Assembly: GCF_015694345.1 (NCBI RefSeq)
Contig: NZ_JADQDC010000002.1
Span: 62,001-126,000 of the forward strand
Direction of reading: 5' to 3'
Origin: Novosphingobium jiangmenense
GTDB lineage: Bacteria > Pseudomonadota > Alphaproteobacteria > Sphingomonadales > Sphingomonadaceae
DNA length: 64,000 bases
The position numbers were made by a program, and so were the translations under genes. A model generated the notes under the pieces. The model saw only the letters and a program-made list of their open reading frames with translations, had not been told where the DNA came from and searched no databases. Below, in pieces: positions 1-9,741 of this stretch. How positions within the stretch are numbered: position 1 is the first letter of the stretch; each line of letters begins with the position of its first letter.

Positions 1-1318
1 GGTCATACGCGCCCTTCCGTTCAACACGCCATGGCGCACCATGCGCGTGGCCGACAGCGCCAAGGGCATCGTCGAGAACGACCTTGAACTGAACCTCAAC
101 GAACCGAACAAGATCGGCGACGTCTCCTACTTCAAGCCAATGAAGTACATCGGCATCTGGTGGGGCATGATCCGCGGTGACTGGACCTGGGCGGAAGGTC
201 CCAAGCACGGCGCGACGACCGAGCGGACAAAGCAGTACATCGACTTTGCCGCGAAGAACGGTTTCCGCGGCGTGCTCGTCGAAGGCTGGGACAAGGGCTG
301 GAACGGCACCTGGTTCGGCAACGGCAAGGACTTCAGCTACACTCAGGCAACACCCGATTTCGATATCGAGGCGGTGACGAAGTACGGCGCCAAGAAGGGC
401 GTCATGCTGATCGGCCACCATGAAACCGGCGGCAACATCGCGAACTACGAAGCCCAGCTCGAAGACGCGATGAAGCTCTACGACAAGCTCGGCGTCCGTG
501 CCGTCAAGACCGGCTATGTCGCGGATGCGGGAGGCATCCTCGCGCCCGGTGACACGCCGGATACGTACAAGATGGAGTACCACGACGGCCAGCGCCAGGT
601 GCAGCACCATCTCAAGGTGGTCGAGATGGCCGCCAAGTACCACATCGTCGTCAATGCCCACGAACCGGTCAAGGACACCGGCCTGCGCCGCACCTATCCC
701 AACTGGATCGACCGCGAAGGTGCGCGCGGCATGGAATACAACGCCTGGGGCCAGTTCGCCAACGGACCGGACCATGAACCGACGCTGGTCTATACCCGCA
801 TGCTGTCGGGCCCGATGGACTTCACGCCAGGCATCCTGAGCCTTGAGGGCGCCAACCACGTGCCGCTGGCTTCCACGCTGGCCAAGCAGCTCGGCCTTTA
901 CCTCGCGATCTATTCCCCGATCCAGATGGCGGCGGACTTAATCGAGAGCCTTGAGGCGCACCCGAAGGAACTGGCCTTCATCAAGCAGGTTCCTGCAGAC
1001 TGGTCGGAAAGCCACCTGATTGCGGGCGAAGTGGGCGACTATGCGATCTTCGCGCGCAAGGACCGCAATAGCGCGGACTGGTACGTAGGCGGGGTCAATG
1101 ATGCGACCGCGCGTGACGTTTCGCTGAGCCTCGACTTCCTCGATCCCGGCAAGACCTACACTGCCACGGTGTGGAAGGACGGTGAGGGCGCGACTTACGA
1201 AACCGAGGCCCGCCACCGCATCGCCTATGCCACGCTGAAGGTGAAGAAGGGCGATGTCCTGCCGGCTTGGCTGGCCCCCGGCGGCGGTCTTGCCGTGCGC
1301 CTGCATCCGGGCAAGTAA
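1..1318 (+). CDS. Glycoside hydrolase family 97 (alpha-glucosidase/alpha-galactosidase), C-terminal part
   Basis: The reading frame is already open at base 2 and ends at a TAA, so the 5' end lies outside the window. The visible part (about 438 codons) matches the catalytic barrel and C-terminal beta domain of GH97 enzymes, which hydrolyse alpha-linked glucosides or galactosides, usually in the periplasm. Family-typical stretches are IGIWWGMIRG, the VEGWDKGWNG segment, VVNAHEPVKDTGLRRTYPN and REGARGMEYN; the acidic residues there are candidate catalytic or calcium ligands. A C-terminal segment of about 100 residues looks like the usual beta-sandwich. An Entner-Doudoroff operon follows, so released glucose could feed directly into it. 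Substrate specificity cannot be read from the sequence. The family assignment is firm. Confidence 0.88.
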   Translation, partial: VIRALPFNTPWRTMRVADSAKGIVENDLELNLNEPNKIGDVSYFKPMKYIGIWWGMIRGDWTWAEGPKHGATTERTKQYIDFAAKNGFRGVLVEGWDKGWNGTWFGNGKDFSYTQATPDFDIEAVTKYGAKKGVMLIGHHETGGNIANYEAQLEDAMKLYDKLGVRAVKTGYVADAGGILAPGDTPDTYKMEYHDGQRQVQHHLKVVEMAAKYHIVVNAHEPVKDTGLRRTYPNWIDREGARGMEYNAWGQFANGPDHEPTLVYTRMLSGPMDFTPGILSLEGANHVPLASTLAKQLGLYLAIYSPIQMAADLIESLEAHPKELAFIKQVPADWSESHLIAGEVGDYAIFARKDRNSADWYVGGVNDATARDVSLSLDFLDPGKTYTATVWKDGEGATYETEARHRIAYATLKVKKGDVLPAWLAPGGGLAVRLHPGK

Positions 1319-1341
1319 CTGCAGTAAGGCCGGAAACGATT

Positions 1342-1384
1342 GCGGTCGGCGATGGTGCAGTGCAAACCATCGCCGACCGCTTTT
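1342..1384 (+). terminator. Rho-independent terminator after the GH97 gene
   Basis: A perfect 15-bp inverted repeat (1342-1356 and 1366-1380) with a 9-nt loop is followed by TTTT. It lies 23 bases after the GH97 stop codon and separates that gene from zwf, which must then have its own promoter in the roughly 125 bases that follow. I do not see a clear -35/-10 pair there. Confidence 0.85.
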
Positions 1385-1510
1385 GCACGCATAGCTATCC
1401 TGCATACATATGCGTGCTGAACCGGGCGGACGAAGGGTCTAGGGCCATGTGCAAGGCACCGGCCCGGCGCCATATTCGGCGGGCCGCATTGCCAAGGGAG
1501 ATTAGCGTCG

Positions 1511-2959
1511 ATGATCGAAACCAGTTGCTCGGCCCTGCTGCTGTTCGGCGCGACCGGGGACCTTTCGCGGCGCATGCTGCTCCCGTCGCTCTATGCTCTG
1601 CACGAGGATGGGTTGATCCGCCCGGACCTGCGCATCGTCGGCACCGCCCGGTCAGAGCATGACGACGCCGAGTTTCGCGAGTTCGCCCGCGCCGCCCTCG
1701 CTGAATTCCTGCCCGAGGACCGTCGCGACGAAGAGAAGCTCGCCAGTTTCCTCGACCGACTTGAGTACCAGACGCTTGACGCATCCAACGTCGATGGCTT
1801 CGGCGAACTCGCGAAGAAGCTTGGCGATACCTCGTGCGGCCTCTCGATCTTCCTGTCGACCGCACCCTTCCTGTTCGAACCCACCATCGAAGGCCTGAAG
1901 CGGGCAGGGCTGGCCCACGCCAACGTGCGCATCGGCCTTGAAAAGCCGCTCGGCAACGATCTTGCCTCGTCCACCCGCATCAACGACGCGGTTGCCGCTG
2001 CCTTCGCCGAGGAACAGATCTTCCGGATCGACCATTACCTCGGCAAGGAAACGGTTCAGAACCTCATGGCGCTGCGCTTTGCCAACATGATGTTCGAACC
2101 GCTGTGGAACGCAGGCGGCATCGACCATGTGCAGATCACGGTCAGCGAGACGGTCGGCCTTGAAGGTCGCAAGGGCTTCTACGACGACACCGGCGCGCTG
2201 CGCGACATGGTTCAGAACCACATGCTCCAGCTGCTGGCGCTGACCGCGATGGAGCCGCCCGCCAACCTCGACGCAACCTCGATCCGCGACGAAAAGGTCA
2301 AGGTCCTGCGCGCGCTGCGCCCGGTCAAGGCGGAAGAAATGGTGCGCGGCCAGTACCGCACCGGCGCGGTCAAGGGCACCTCGGTCACCGGCTATCAGGA
2401 GGACCTTGGCGAGGCTTCGGACACCGAGACTTTCGTCGCCATCAAGGCCCATGTCGACAACTGGCGTTGGACTGGGGTGCCGTTCTACTTGCGCACGGGC
2501 AAGCGTCTGGGCGAACGGCGCAGCGAGATTGTCGTCGAGTTCAAGCAGGTGCCGCACAACGTCTTTGCGGAACGTGGCGGCCGGATACGGGCCAACCGTC
2601 TCGTCATCCGCCTTCAGCCGGAAGAGTACGTGCGCCTGCAGGTCATGGCCAAGGAGCCGGGACTGGATCGTGGCGGCATCGTGCTGCGTGAGGTCAACCT
2701 CGACCTGTCGCTGACCACCGCCTTCGCCAAAGCCCGCCGCCGCATCGCTTACGAGCGCCTGCTGCTCGACCTGATCGAAGGCGAGCAGACGCTGTTCGTC
2801 CGCCGTGACGAAGTGGAAGCGCAGTGGAAATGGGTCGATGCTATCCGCAAGGTCTGGGCAGACACCGGCATGGAGGCGAAGCCCTATGCTGCCGGTTCGT
2901 GGGGCCCCAACGCCGGGATCGCCCTGACCGAACGTGACGGACGCAGCTGGAATGACTGA
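1511..2959 (+). CDS. zwf: Glucose-6-phosphate 1-dehydrogenase
   Basis: Oxidises glucose 6-phosphate to 6-phosphogluconolactone with reduction of NADP (or NAD); cytoplasmic. The 482-residue length is normal for the family. The N-terminal dinucleotide-binding loop LFGATGDLSRRM lies at about residues 11-22, and the active-site signature RIDHYLGKE starts at Arg172. The ATG at 1511 has an AAGGGAG ribosome-binding site just upstream. It is the first gene of zwf-pgl-edd-glk: its stop overlaps the pgl start (ATGACTGA), which points to translational coupling. This is the entry step of the Entner-Doudoroff and oxidative pentose phosphate routes. Confidence 0.97.
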   Translation: MIETSCSALLLFGATGDLSRRMLLPSLYALHEDGLIRPDLRIVGTARSEHDDAEFREFARAALAEFLPEDRRDEEKLASFLDRLEYQTLDASNVDGFGELAKKLGDTSCGLSIFLSTAPFLFEPTIEGLKRAGLAHANVRIGLEKPLGNDLASSTRINDAVAAAFAEEQIFRIDHYLGKETVQNLMALRFANMMFEPLWNAGGIDHVQITVSETVGLEGRKGFYDDTGALRDMVQNHMLQLLALTAMEPPANLDATSIRDEKVKVLRALRPVKAEEMVRGQYRTGAVKGTSVTGYQEDLGEASDTETFVAIKAHVDNWRWTGVPFYLRTGKRLGERRSEIVVEFKQVPHNVFAERGGRIRANRLVIRLQPEEYVRLQVMAKEPGLDRGGIVLREVNLDLSLTTAFAKARRRIAYERLLLDLIEGEQTLFVRRDEVEAQWKWVDAIRKVWADTGMEAKPYAAGSWGPNAGIALTERDGRSWND

Positions 2960-3578
2960 TTTCGCGCCTGCAACTGTGAATTGGGCCGAACCCGGCGACG
3001 CTGCTGCCGTTGCCGATCACATCGCGCGCGTCGTTTCCGCGCCAGGCCACAAGCGCATCGCCTTTACTGGTGGTTCTACGCCGATCAAGGTGCTGGCGCT
3101 GCTCAAGAACCGTCCGCTCTTTTGGTCCAGCGTAACCATCGCGCTCACCGACGACCGCCGCGTGCCCGACGACCATCCGGCCAGCAACTTCGGCAAGATC
3201 CATGCTGCCCTCGGCTTGTCCGGGGCCCGGTTCGAGCGGCTTGTCGAAGGAGCGGAAGTCGAGCCCTTCGATCTGGTCTGGCTGGGCATGGGCGAGGATG
3301 GACATGTCGCCTCGCTCTTTCCCGAAATGAAGGCGCATGTGCGTCCCGGCGCTGCAGTAATCGCGACCACGCCGATTCCGCTGCCACCCGAGGCACCATT
3401 CGACCGCCTGACCCTGAACGAGAAAGCCTTGAAGACGACGAAGGAGATAATCCTCGTCGTGACCGGTTCCTCAAAGAAGGCACTGCTCGACAGCGCCATC
3501 GCAGGCGACGACCGCTACCCCGTGACCCAATTCCTGCGCGGCTACGGCCCGCCCGTTACCATCTACTGGAGCGAATGA
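2952..3578 (+). CDS. pgl: 6-phosphogluconolactonase
   Basis: Hydrolyses 6-phosphogluconolactone to 6-phosphogluconate. It is 208 residues from the ATG at 2952, which overlaps the zwf stop; a longer open frame from 2934 would extend into zwf and is less likely. Sugar-isomerase-like fold markers are visible: [11 protein letters not shown] near the start, LTDDRRVP (about 63-70), and [15 protein letters not shown] (about 109-123), the usual catalytic segment. The next gene, edd, starts inside its stop codon (ATGATG overlap), so zwf, pgl and edd are very likely co-translated. Confidence 0.95.
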   Translation: MTDFAPATVNWAEPGDAAAVADHIARVVSAPGHKRIAFTGGSTPIKVLALLKNRPLFWSSVTIALTDDRRVPDDHPASNFGKIHAALGLSGARFERLVEGAEVEPFDLVWLGMGEDGHVASLFPEMKAHVRPGAAVIATTPIPLPPEAPFDRLTLNEKALKTTKEIILVVTGSSKKALLDSAIAGDDRYPVTQFLRGYGPPVTIYWSE

Positions 3579-5398
3579 TGCCCTTGAACCCCATCGTCGA
3601 GCGCGTCACCCAACGCATTATCGAGCGCTCGCGCCCGACGCGCGCCGCCTATCTCGAACTGATCGAGCGTTCGCGCGACAACGGGCTCAACCGTCCGCAA
3701 CTGTCCTGCGGCAACCTCGCACACGGCTTTGCCGCCTCTGGCGAGGACAAGACACTGATCAAGAGCGGCAAGGCGATGAACATCGGCATCGTCACCGCTT
3801 ACAACGACATGCTCTCGGCGCATCAGCCCTATGGCCGCTACCCCGAGCAGATCAAGATCTTCGCCCGCGAAGTTGGCGCGACGGCACAGGTTGCAGGCGG
3901 CGTGCCCGCGATGTGCGATGGCGTCACGCAGGGCCAGGATTCGATGGAGCTGTCGCTGTTCAGCCGCGACAACATCGCCATGGCGGCGGTCGTCGGGCTC
4001 AGCCACGCCATGTTCGAAGGCGCGCTGCTGCTCGGCATATGCGACAAGATCGTGCCGGGCCTGCTGATCGGCTCCTTGCGCTTTGGCCACCTGCCGACGA
4101 TCCTCGTTCCTGCCGGCCCGATGCCGAGCGGTCTTCCCAACAAGGAGAAGGTCCGAATCCGCCAGCTCTATGCCGAGGGCAAGGTCGGGCGCGACGAACT
4201 GCTCGAAAGCGAGAGCGCCAGCTATCATTCGCCGGGCACCTGCACGTTCTACGGCACTGCCAACTCCAACCAGATGATGATGGAGATGATGGGCTTGCAT
4301 ATGCCGGGCTCCAGCTTCGTCCAGCCCGGCCTGAAGCTGCGTCAGGAACTGACCCGCGCCGCCGTCCATCGCATCACCCAGATCGGATGGAACGGCGACG
4401 ACTATCGCCCGCTCGGCCTGTGCGTGGACGAGAAGGCCATCGTCAATGCAATCGCGGGCCTCTTGGCAACGGGCGGTTCGACCAACCATGTGATCCACCT
4501 GCCTGCCATCGCCCGCGCTGCCGGCATCCAGATCGACTGGGACGACATGGACGAGCTGAGCCGCGCCGTGCCGCTGATCGCCAGCGTCTATCCCAATGGC
4601 GCGGGCGATGTGAACGCCTTCGCCGCTGCAGGCGGCATGCCCTATGTGATCCGCGAACTGATCGGTGCAGGCCTTGCCCATGCCGATATCATGACCGTCT
4701 ATGGCAAGTCGCTCGAAGAGGGCGCGCAGGAGCCGGTCATGGATGGCGATGCGCTCAAGTGGAATCCTGCTCCGGCAACGTCGGGCGACGAGAAGATGCT
4801 GCGCCCGGTCGCCGCGCCGTTCCAGGCCGAAGGCGGGTTCCGCTTGCTCAAGGGCAATCTCGGTCGCGGCACGATCAAGGTCAGCGCCGTCGATCCCTCG
4901 CGCTGGACGATCGAGGCACCGTGCCGGGTGTTCGAGGACCAGAACGCCGTGCTGGCTGCGTTCAAGGCCGGGGAGCTCGAAAAGGACGTCGTCGTCGTCG
5001 TGCGCTTCCAGGGTCCGGCAGCCAACGGCATGCCCGAACTGCACAAGCTGACCCCGCCGCTGGGCGTGCTGCAGGACCGTGGCTTCAAGGTGGCGCTGGT
5101 CACCGACGGCCGGATGTCCGGTGCATCGGGCAAGGTGCCTGCCGCAATCCACGTTTCTCCTGAAGCCAAGACCGGCGGCCCGCTTGCAAAGCTGCGCGAT
5201 GGCGACGTTGTCCGTGTCTGCGCCAATACCGGCGAACTGGCAGCGCTTGTCCCGACAGAAGAATGGAACGCACGCGAAGAAGCTGTCGCGCCGCCTGCCG
5301 GTCTTGGCGTAGGACGCGAACTATTCGCGCTGATGCGCCTGCATTCCGATGAAGCGGAGCGCGGCGGTTCGGCGATGCTGGCAGCCGCCGGGCTCTGA
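3575..5398 (+). CDS. edd: Phosphogluconate dehydratase
   Basis: Dehydrates 6-phosphogluconate to 2-keto-3-deoxy-6-phosphogluconate, the committed Entner-Doudoroff step; an iron-sulfur enzyme of the ILVD/EDD family. It is 607 residues from the ATG at 3575, the usual length. The open frame runs further upstream through pgl, but the ATG overlapping the pgl stop is the sensible start. Recognisable segments include [52 protein letters not shown] and [16 protein letters not shown]. The partner aldolase gene eda is not in this window. glk follows 25 bases downstream. Confidence 0.97.
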   Translation: MMPLNPIVERVTQRIIERSRPTRAAYLELIERSRDNGLNRPQLSCGNLAHGFAASGEDKTLIKSGKAMNIGIVTAYNDMLSAHQPYGRYPEQIKIFAREVGATAQVAGGVPAMCDGVTQGQDSMELSLFSRDNIAMAAVVGLSHAMFEGALLLGICDKIVPGLLIGSLRFGHLPTILVPAGPMPSGLPNKEKVRIRQLYAEGKVGRDELLESESASYHSPGTCTFYGTANSNQMMMEMMGLHMPGSSFVQPGLKLRQELTRAAVHRITQIGWNGDDYRPLGLCVDEKAIVNAIAGLLATGGSTNHVIHLPAIARAAGIQIDWDDMDELSRAVPLIASVYPNGAGDVNAFAAAGGMPYVIRELIGAGLAHADIMTVYGKSLEEGAQEPVMDGDALKWNPAPATSGDEKMLRPVAAPFQAEGGFRLLKGNLGRGTIKVSAVDPSRWTIEAPCRVFEDQNAVLAAFKAGELEKDVVVVVRFQGPAANGMPELHKLTPPLGVLQDRGFKVALVTDGRMSGASGKVPAAIHVSPEAKTGGPLAKLRDGDVVRVCANTGELAALVPTEEWNAREEAVAPPAGLGVGRELFALMRLHSDEAERGGSAMLAAAGL

Positions 5399-5423
5399 AA
5401 AGAACGAATTTGAGGGGGTTGGA

Positions 5424-6392
5424 ATGCAGGTAGTTGCCGTCGACATTGGCGGAACCCACGCGCGCTTCGCTTTGGCCGAAGTGGGCGGGGGCAGGGTCCT
5501 GTCCCTTGGCGAGGCCGTCACTCTGAAGACTGCCGAGCATGGGTCATTCCAGCTTGCTTGGGAGGATTTCGGGCGGATCGTAGGCAAGCCCCTGCCGTCT
5601 GCAGCGGCCATCGCCGTCGCAGGACCCGTCGGCGGCGAGATCATCAAGTTCACCAACAATCCCTGGATCATCCGGCCCGCCCTGATCCCCGAAAAACTCG
5701 GTGCCGAGCGCTACGTGGTGGTCAACGACTTTGCCGCTGTCGCTCACGCGGTGGCGCAGGCGGAGGACAGCCACTTCCTCCACCTTTCCGGCCCCGAGAC
5801 AGATCTCCCGCAAACTGGCGTCATCAGCGTCGTCGGCCCCGGCACCGGCCTTGGCGTCGCGCAGTTGAGGCGGGATAGCGGGAACTATCGCGTCCAGCCG
5901 ACCGAAGGCGGCCACATCGACTATGCCCCGCTCGACTCCATCGAGGACGCTATCCTTGCAGGCCTTCGCAAGCGGCATCGGCGGGTGTCGGTCGAGCGCG
6001 TCGTGGCGGGGCCGGGGATCGTGGACATCTACGAGGCACTCGCCCTGCTGGAAGGCCGCCCCTACACGCCGCGCACCGACCGCGAGTTGTGGGAACTCGG
6101 CACCTCGGGCGAAGACAGCCTCGCCGCCGCTGCGGTGGACCGCTTCTGCCTCTCGCTCGGCAGCGTGGCCGGTGATCTTGCGCTTGCCCACGGCTCGACC
6201 GGCGTGGTCATGGCGGGCGGCCTTGGTCTTCGGATCAAGGACACACTCGTGAAATCGGGCTTTGCCGACCGCTTCCGCGCCAAGGGCCGCTTCGAAGGAC
6301 TTATGGCCGCGATCCCGGTCAAGCTGATCACGCACCCTCAGCCGGGACTTTTCGGCGCAGCTGCTGCCTTTGCGCAAGCTTACCCAGACTGA
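5424..6392 (+). CDS. glk: Glucokinase
   Basis: Phosphorylates glucose with ATP to give glucose 6-phosphate, the substrate of Zwf. It is 322 residues from the ATG at 5424, preceded by GAGGGGG as ribosome-binding site; the longer open frame from 5349 overlaps edd and is rejected. The N-terminal phosphate-binding motif [21 protein letters not shown], the GPGTGLGVA loop and the [11 protein letters not shown] segment are all characteristic of the bacterial glucokinase (Glk/ROK-related) family. It is the last gene of the zwf-pgl-edd-glk operon, which suggests uptake of free glucose rather than phosphotransferase transport. Confidence 0.96.
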   Translation: MQVVAVDIGGTHARFALAEVGGGRVLSLGEAVTLKTAEHGSFQLAWEDFGRIVGKPLPSAAAIAVAGPVGGEIIKFTNNPWIIRPALIPEKLGAERYVVVNDFAAVAHAVAQAEDSHFLHLSGPETDLPQTGVISVVGPGTGLGVAQLRRDSGNYRVQPTEGGHIDYAPLDSIEDAILAGLRKRHRRVSVERVVAGPGIVDIYEALALLEGRPYTPRTDRELWELGTSGEDSLAAAAVDRFCLSLGSVAGDLALAHGSTGVVMAGGLGLRIKDTLVKSGFADRFRAKGRFEGLMAAIPVKLITHPQPGLFGAAAAFAQAYPD

Positions 6393-6557
6393 TCAATAGG
6401 TGGATATCCAGAGCACGGCGCACCTCCTAAAGGCCCTTCCAGCGACTCTGTGACGACGATCTTAATCGAGCAGTTAAGTTTTGGTGGATTCGCTCGGCCA
6501 AGACGGTATTGCTCGTACGCGATGCAGTTTGCGGATGCCCAAGGAGAAGGTGCCCAG

Positions 6558-7340
6558 ATGGATTACGAGACCATTCGCGTCGAGCGTGTCGGCGATGTGC
6601 TGAAAATCGTCCTCAATCGGCCGGAGCGCCTTAACGCCTGTCCGCCGAACATGGCTCTGGAACTCGCAACTGCGCTCAACGATCTTGATGGTGCGCGGGC
6701 GGTAGTCATCACCGGCGAAGGCCGCGCATTCTGCTCGGGCGCCGATCTTGCGGCGCGCGGAGAGCGTTCGATCGCCGGTGGTCGCGGCGCCTACACCGCG
6801 CTGACCCAGGCGTACAATCCGCTGATGCTGACGCTTTCGCGCCTGCCGGTTCCGGTGGTCACGGCGGTCAACGGCCCGGCTGCGGGTGTGGGCTGCTCGA
6901 TTGCGCTGGCTGGCGATTTCGTGATTGCCGGCCGTAGCGCCTATTTCCTGCAGGCGTTCGTCAACATCGGACTGGTTCCCGACGGCGGCGCATCGTGGAT
7001 GCTGACGCGTCTGGTCGGCAAGGCCCGCGCCACCGAGATGATGATGCTTGGCGAGAAGATCGGTGCCGAGAAGGCGGAGAACTGGGGCCTGATCTACAAG
7101 GCGGTAGACGATGCCGCGCTGCAGGATGAAGCCTTGGCTCTGGCCACGCGCCTTGCCGCCGGACCGACCGTGGCTTTGGGCACGATGCGCCAGAACATCG
7201 CCAAGGCGCTCGAGGCTGATTACGCCAGCGCCCTGCTGGTCGAGGCCGAAGGGCAATGGAAAGCGGGTGACAGCGCCGATGCGGCGGAGGGCGGCCTCGC
7301 CTTCCTCGAAAAGCGCAAGGCGGTCTTCACCGGCAAGTAA
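6558..7340 (+). CDS. Enoyl-CoA hydratase/isomerase family protein
   Basis: Crotonase-fold enzyme of 260 residues acting on acyl-CoA thioesters. The ATG at 6558 is chosen because AAGGAGAAGG lies 7 bases upstream; an in-frame ATG at 6522 and an open frame from 6450 lack such a site. It shows the oxyanion-hole segment GEGRAFCSGADLAARG (about 54-69) and AVNGPAAGVGCSIALAGD (about 96-113). The resemblance is to PaaG-type 2,3-dehydroadipyl-CoA hydratase/isomerases as much as to fatty-acid hydratases, so the exact substrate is open. It stands alone, 165 bases after glk, so it probably has its own promoter. Confidence 0.88.
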   Translation: MDYETIRVERVGDVLKIVLNRPERLNACPPNMALELATALNDLDGARAVVITGEGRAFCSGADLAARGERSIAGGRGAYTALTQAYNPLMLTLSRLPVPVVTAVNGPAAGVGCSIALAGDFVIAGRSAYFLQAFVNIGLVPDGGASWMLTRLVGKARATEMMMLGEKIGAEKAENWGLIYKAVDDAALQDEALALATRLAAGPTVALGTMRQNIAKALEADYASALLVEAEGQWKAGDSADAAEGGLAFLEKRKAVFTGK

Positions 7341-7372
7341 GCCCTTGATCTGCGGATGGTCTTCCCCACCTC

Positions 7373-7825
7373 ATGGGCATGACCATCCGCACGATCTGGA
7401 CCATCGGCTATGAGCAGGCGACCGTGTCTGCCGTAATGAACGCGCTGTGCAATGCGGGCGTCGAAGTTCTGGCCGATGTCCGCGCCTTGCCGCTGTCGCG
7501 CAGGCCGGGCTTCTCCAAGACGGCGCTTGCCGCCAATGCCCGCGAAGCGGGAATAGATTATGTCCACTTCAAAGCCCTCGGCACGCCTGCGGACGGGCGG
7601 GCTGCGGCTCGGCGCAACGATCATGCAGCGCTGGAGCGCATCTACGCCGGCCAGCTGGAACTGCCCGAAGCCATCGCGGCGGGTGCGAAGCTGGCAGGCC
7701 TCGCCAGCGAGCGAAAAGTCGCATTGCTGTGCTATGAGCGCGAAGCGCACGGTTGCCATCGCTCGCTGCTCCGGCGATCAGTCCTGCCAGACTTCGAAGT
7801 GGTCGATTTGATCCCGCAGGATTAG
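7373..7825 (+). CDS. DUF488 domain protein
   Basis: 150-residue protein of the DUF488 family, whose biochemical function is not established. The family signatures are present: TIGYEQATVSAV near the N terminus, the DVRALPLSRRPGFSK segment, and near the end LLCYEREAHGCHRSLL with paired Cys and His residues that look like a metal or catalytic site. The start could be the ATG at 7373 or at 7379; neither has a strong ribosome-binding site. It follows the enoyl-CoA hydratase gene by 32 bases and overlaps the end of the convergent aroB by 4 bases. Confidence 0.85.
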   Translation: MGMTIRTIWTIGYEQATVSAVMNALCNAGVEVLADVRALPLSRRPGFSKTALAANAREAGIDYVHFKALGTPADGRAAARRNDHAALERIYAGQLELPEAIAAGAKLAGLASERKVALLCYEREAHGCHRSLLRRSVLPDFEVVDLIPQD

Positions 7826-8928
7826 CCGCGCAGTTCCTCATCAAGGAACGCGGCCACCTCATTCAGGTCCACGTCCTTCGCCAGGAACGTCTCGCCAATG
7901 CCGCGCAGCAGCAGGAACGGCAGGGTCCCAGCGTCCATCTTCTTGTCGTGGAGCATGTGGTCTGACAGACGGCGACCGCTGCAATCGAGGCCGAGCGCCT
8001 TGAGGGAGGAGGGCAGCCCAACCGCTTCCATGTGCGCCACGATCCGCCCCGCGTCCTGCCCGCTCATCAACCCCTGACGCGCCGAGAAGCGCGCGGCCAG
8101 GACCATGCCAAGCGCAACGCCCTCGCCATGCAGCAGTCGGTCTGAGAACCCGGTCTCGGCCTCAAGCGCATGGCCAAAGGTGTGGCCAAGGTTGAGCAGG
8201 GCGCGGATGCCCGCCGTTTCCTTCTCGTCTGCCGCCACGATCCGCGCCTTGGCGGCAACGCTCTTGGCGATGGCCGTCTCGCGCGCGGCACTGTCACCTG
8301 CCAGAAGCTTTGCGCCATTGGCCTCGCACCATTCGAAGAAGGGCGCGTCGTCGATCAGCCCGTACTTGACGACTTCGGCATAACCCGCGCGGGTATCGCG
8401 CAAGGGCAGGGTGTCGAGCGCCAGCGGGTCGGCGAGCACCAGCGAGGGCTGGTGGAACGCGCCAACGAGGTTCTTGCCCGCAGGCGTATTGATCGCGGTC
8501 TTGCCGCCGACGCTGGAATCGACTTGCGCCAAGAGGGTCGTCGGGATCTGGATGAAACCGCAGCCGCGCTTGACCATGGAGGCGGCAAAGCCGGTCAGGT
8601 CACCGATGACTCCACCGCCAAGAGCGACGATGTTGTCCTTGCGCTCAACTTCGAGCGCCAGAAGCCAGTCGACCACACGGGCAAGCTGTTCCCAACCCTT
8701 GGTGCTTTCGCCCGGCGGCAGGATCAGCCAGTCGCTGGCAATGCCGACGGCATCGAACGAGGCAGTAACCGGCGCCTGCCACTCCGCTGCCACGTTCTCG
8801 TCGGTGACGATCGCGACGCGGTTCTTGCGCAGGAACGGGCGGCAATGCTCCCCGGCGCGGGCGAGCAGGCCTGCCTCGATCCGTACCTCATACGGAGCGC
8901 CGGCGATGGCGACGGGGATTACAGCCAT
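7822..8928 (-). CDS. aroB: 3-dehydroquinate synthase
   Basis: Cyclises DAHP to 3-dehydroquinate, second step of the shikimate pathway; needs NAD and a divalent metal. It is 368 residues, normal length. Visible are the NAD-binding glycine-rich stretch ALGGGVIGDLTGFAASM, the PTTLLAQVDSSVGGKTAIN segment, and the metal-ligand histidines in LNLGHTFGHALE and LLHGEGVALGM. Its start codon lies inside the 3' end of aroK (10-base overlap), so the two are translationally coupled in an aroK-aroB operon, a common arrangement. Confidence 0.97.
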   Translation of the reverse strand: MAVIPVAIAGAPYEVRIEAGLLARAGEHCRPFLRKNRVAIVTDENVAAEWQAPVTASFDAVGIASDWLILPPGESTKGWEQLARVVDWLLALEVERKDNIVALGGGVIGDLTGFAASMVKRGCGFIQIPTTLLAQVDSSVGGKTAINTPAGKNLVGAFHQPSLVLADPLALDTLPLRDTRAGYAEVVKYGLIDDAPFFEWCEANGAKLLAGDSAARETAIAKSVAAKARIVAADEKETAGIRALLNLGHTFGHALEAETGFSDRLLHGEGVALGMVLAARFSARQGLMSGQDAGRIVAHMEAVGLPSSLKALGLDCSGRRLSDHMLHDKKMDAGTLPFLLLRGIGETFLAKDVDLNEVAAFLDEELRG

Positions 8929-9500
8929 TTGTCGATTGCCTTGAGGATCTTGTCCGCCGTCACATGGTGCGGCTGCGCGCCGCTGGTGATGTGGATGGGG
9001 GCCTGAGAATAGAACGGCTCGCGCTCGGCCTTCAAGCGGGAGAGGATCTCGCGCGGATCGCCGGTGCGCAACAGCGGGCGGTTGTCCTTGCGGCCGACGC
9101 GTTCGACCAGCGTATCGACGTCGCTGTCGAGCCAGATGGCGATGCCCTTCTCGAGGATCAGCGCGCGGGTTTCGGCATTGCAGAATGCGCCGCCGCCGGT
9201 CGAAAGCACCTTGCGGTCGGTATGTCTGCCGGTTCCCATCAAGCGCACGATCACGCGGCGTTCGCCATCGCGGAAGTAGGGCTCGCCATACGTTGAAAAG
9301 ATCTCGGGGATCGGCATGTGCGCGGCCCGCTCGATTTCCTCGTCGGCATCAAGGAAGGGCAGGTGGAGCATCGTGGCGAGCTTGCGCCCGACGGTGGTCT
9401 TGCCCACGCCCATCATGCCGACCAGCACCAACGGTCGTTCGATCCGCCGCGCGATGCGGGCGATTTCGGACGAGCCGAGAAGGTGCGCGTCATGTTCCAT
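8919..9500 (-). CDS. aroK: Shikimate kinase
   Basis: Phosphorylates shikimate with ATP. It is 193 residues from the ATG at 9500 (minus strand). The open frame continues far upstream but opposite a divergent gene, so the longer versions are not credible. The Walker A loop is GMMGVGKTTVG (about 28-38). DADEEIERAA and the GGGAFC segment bind shikimate, and RPLL lies in the lid region. It is the first gene of the aroK-aroB operon; the 97 bases between it and the divergent gene at 9598 must hold both promoters. Confidence 0.95.
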   Translation of the reverse strand: MEHDAHLLGSSEIARIARRIERPLVLVGMMGVGKTTVGRKLATMLHLPFLDADEEIERAAHMPIPEIFSTYGEPYFRDGERRVIVRLMGTGRHTDRKVLSTGGGAFCNAETRALILEKGIAIWLDSDVDTLVERVGRKDNRPLLRTGDPREILSRLKAEREPFYSQAPIHITSGAQPHHVTADKILKAIDKWL

Positions 9501-9597
9501 TGCCGCGCCGCCTATACTTGCGCTAGTGCCCGTTGCAAGCTTGGCCTGAACCGCAAAGGTCGTGCGGTGGGTTGGTGATCTGGTACCGGGTGGTTGC

Positions 9598-9741
9598 ATG
9601 AAGAGGATTGCCGTGGTCACGGGAGCAGCGATTGTGGCGGTGGCCTTGCTGGTTGTGATCTGGATCAGGGGTGGAACGCAGCCGATGGAATGGATCGAAC
9701 AGCCGGTTGAAGCCAATCCCAATGGGGGCGCTGCGAAGTGA
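9598..9741 (+). CDS. Small single-span membrane protein (47 residues)
   Basis: Short reading frame from the ATG at 9598. It begins MKRIAVVTGAAIVAVALLVV, a basic residue pair followed by a hydrophobic span of about 18 residues, then a short polar tail ending in NPNGGAAK. The stop codon overlaps the GTG start of the next gene (GTGA), which argues that the frame is translated and coupled to it. I do not recognise the family. It could be an inner-membrane microprotein or an uncleaved signal anchor with the tail outside. Confidence 0.6.
   Translation: MKRIAVVTGAAIVAVALLVVIWIRGGTQPMEWIEQPVEANPNGGAAK

Noticed and set aside
3563..5152. 529-codon open frame antisense to edd
   Set aside because: His/Gln/Ala-rich reverse-strand shadow of a highly conserved gene.
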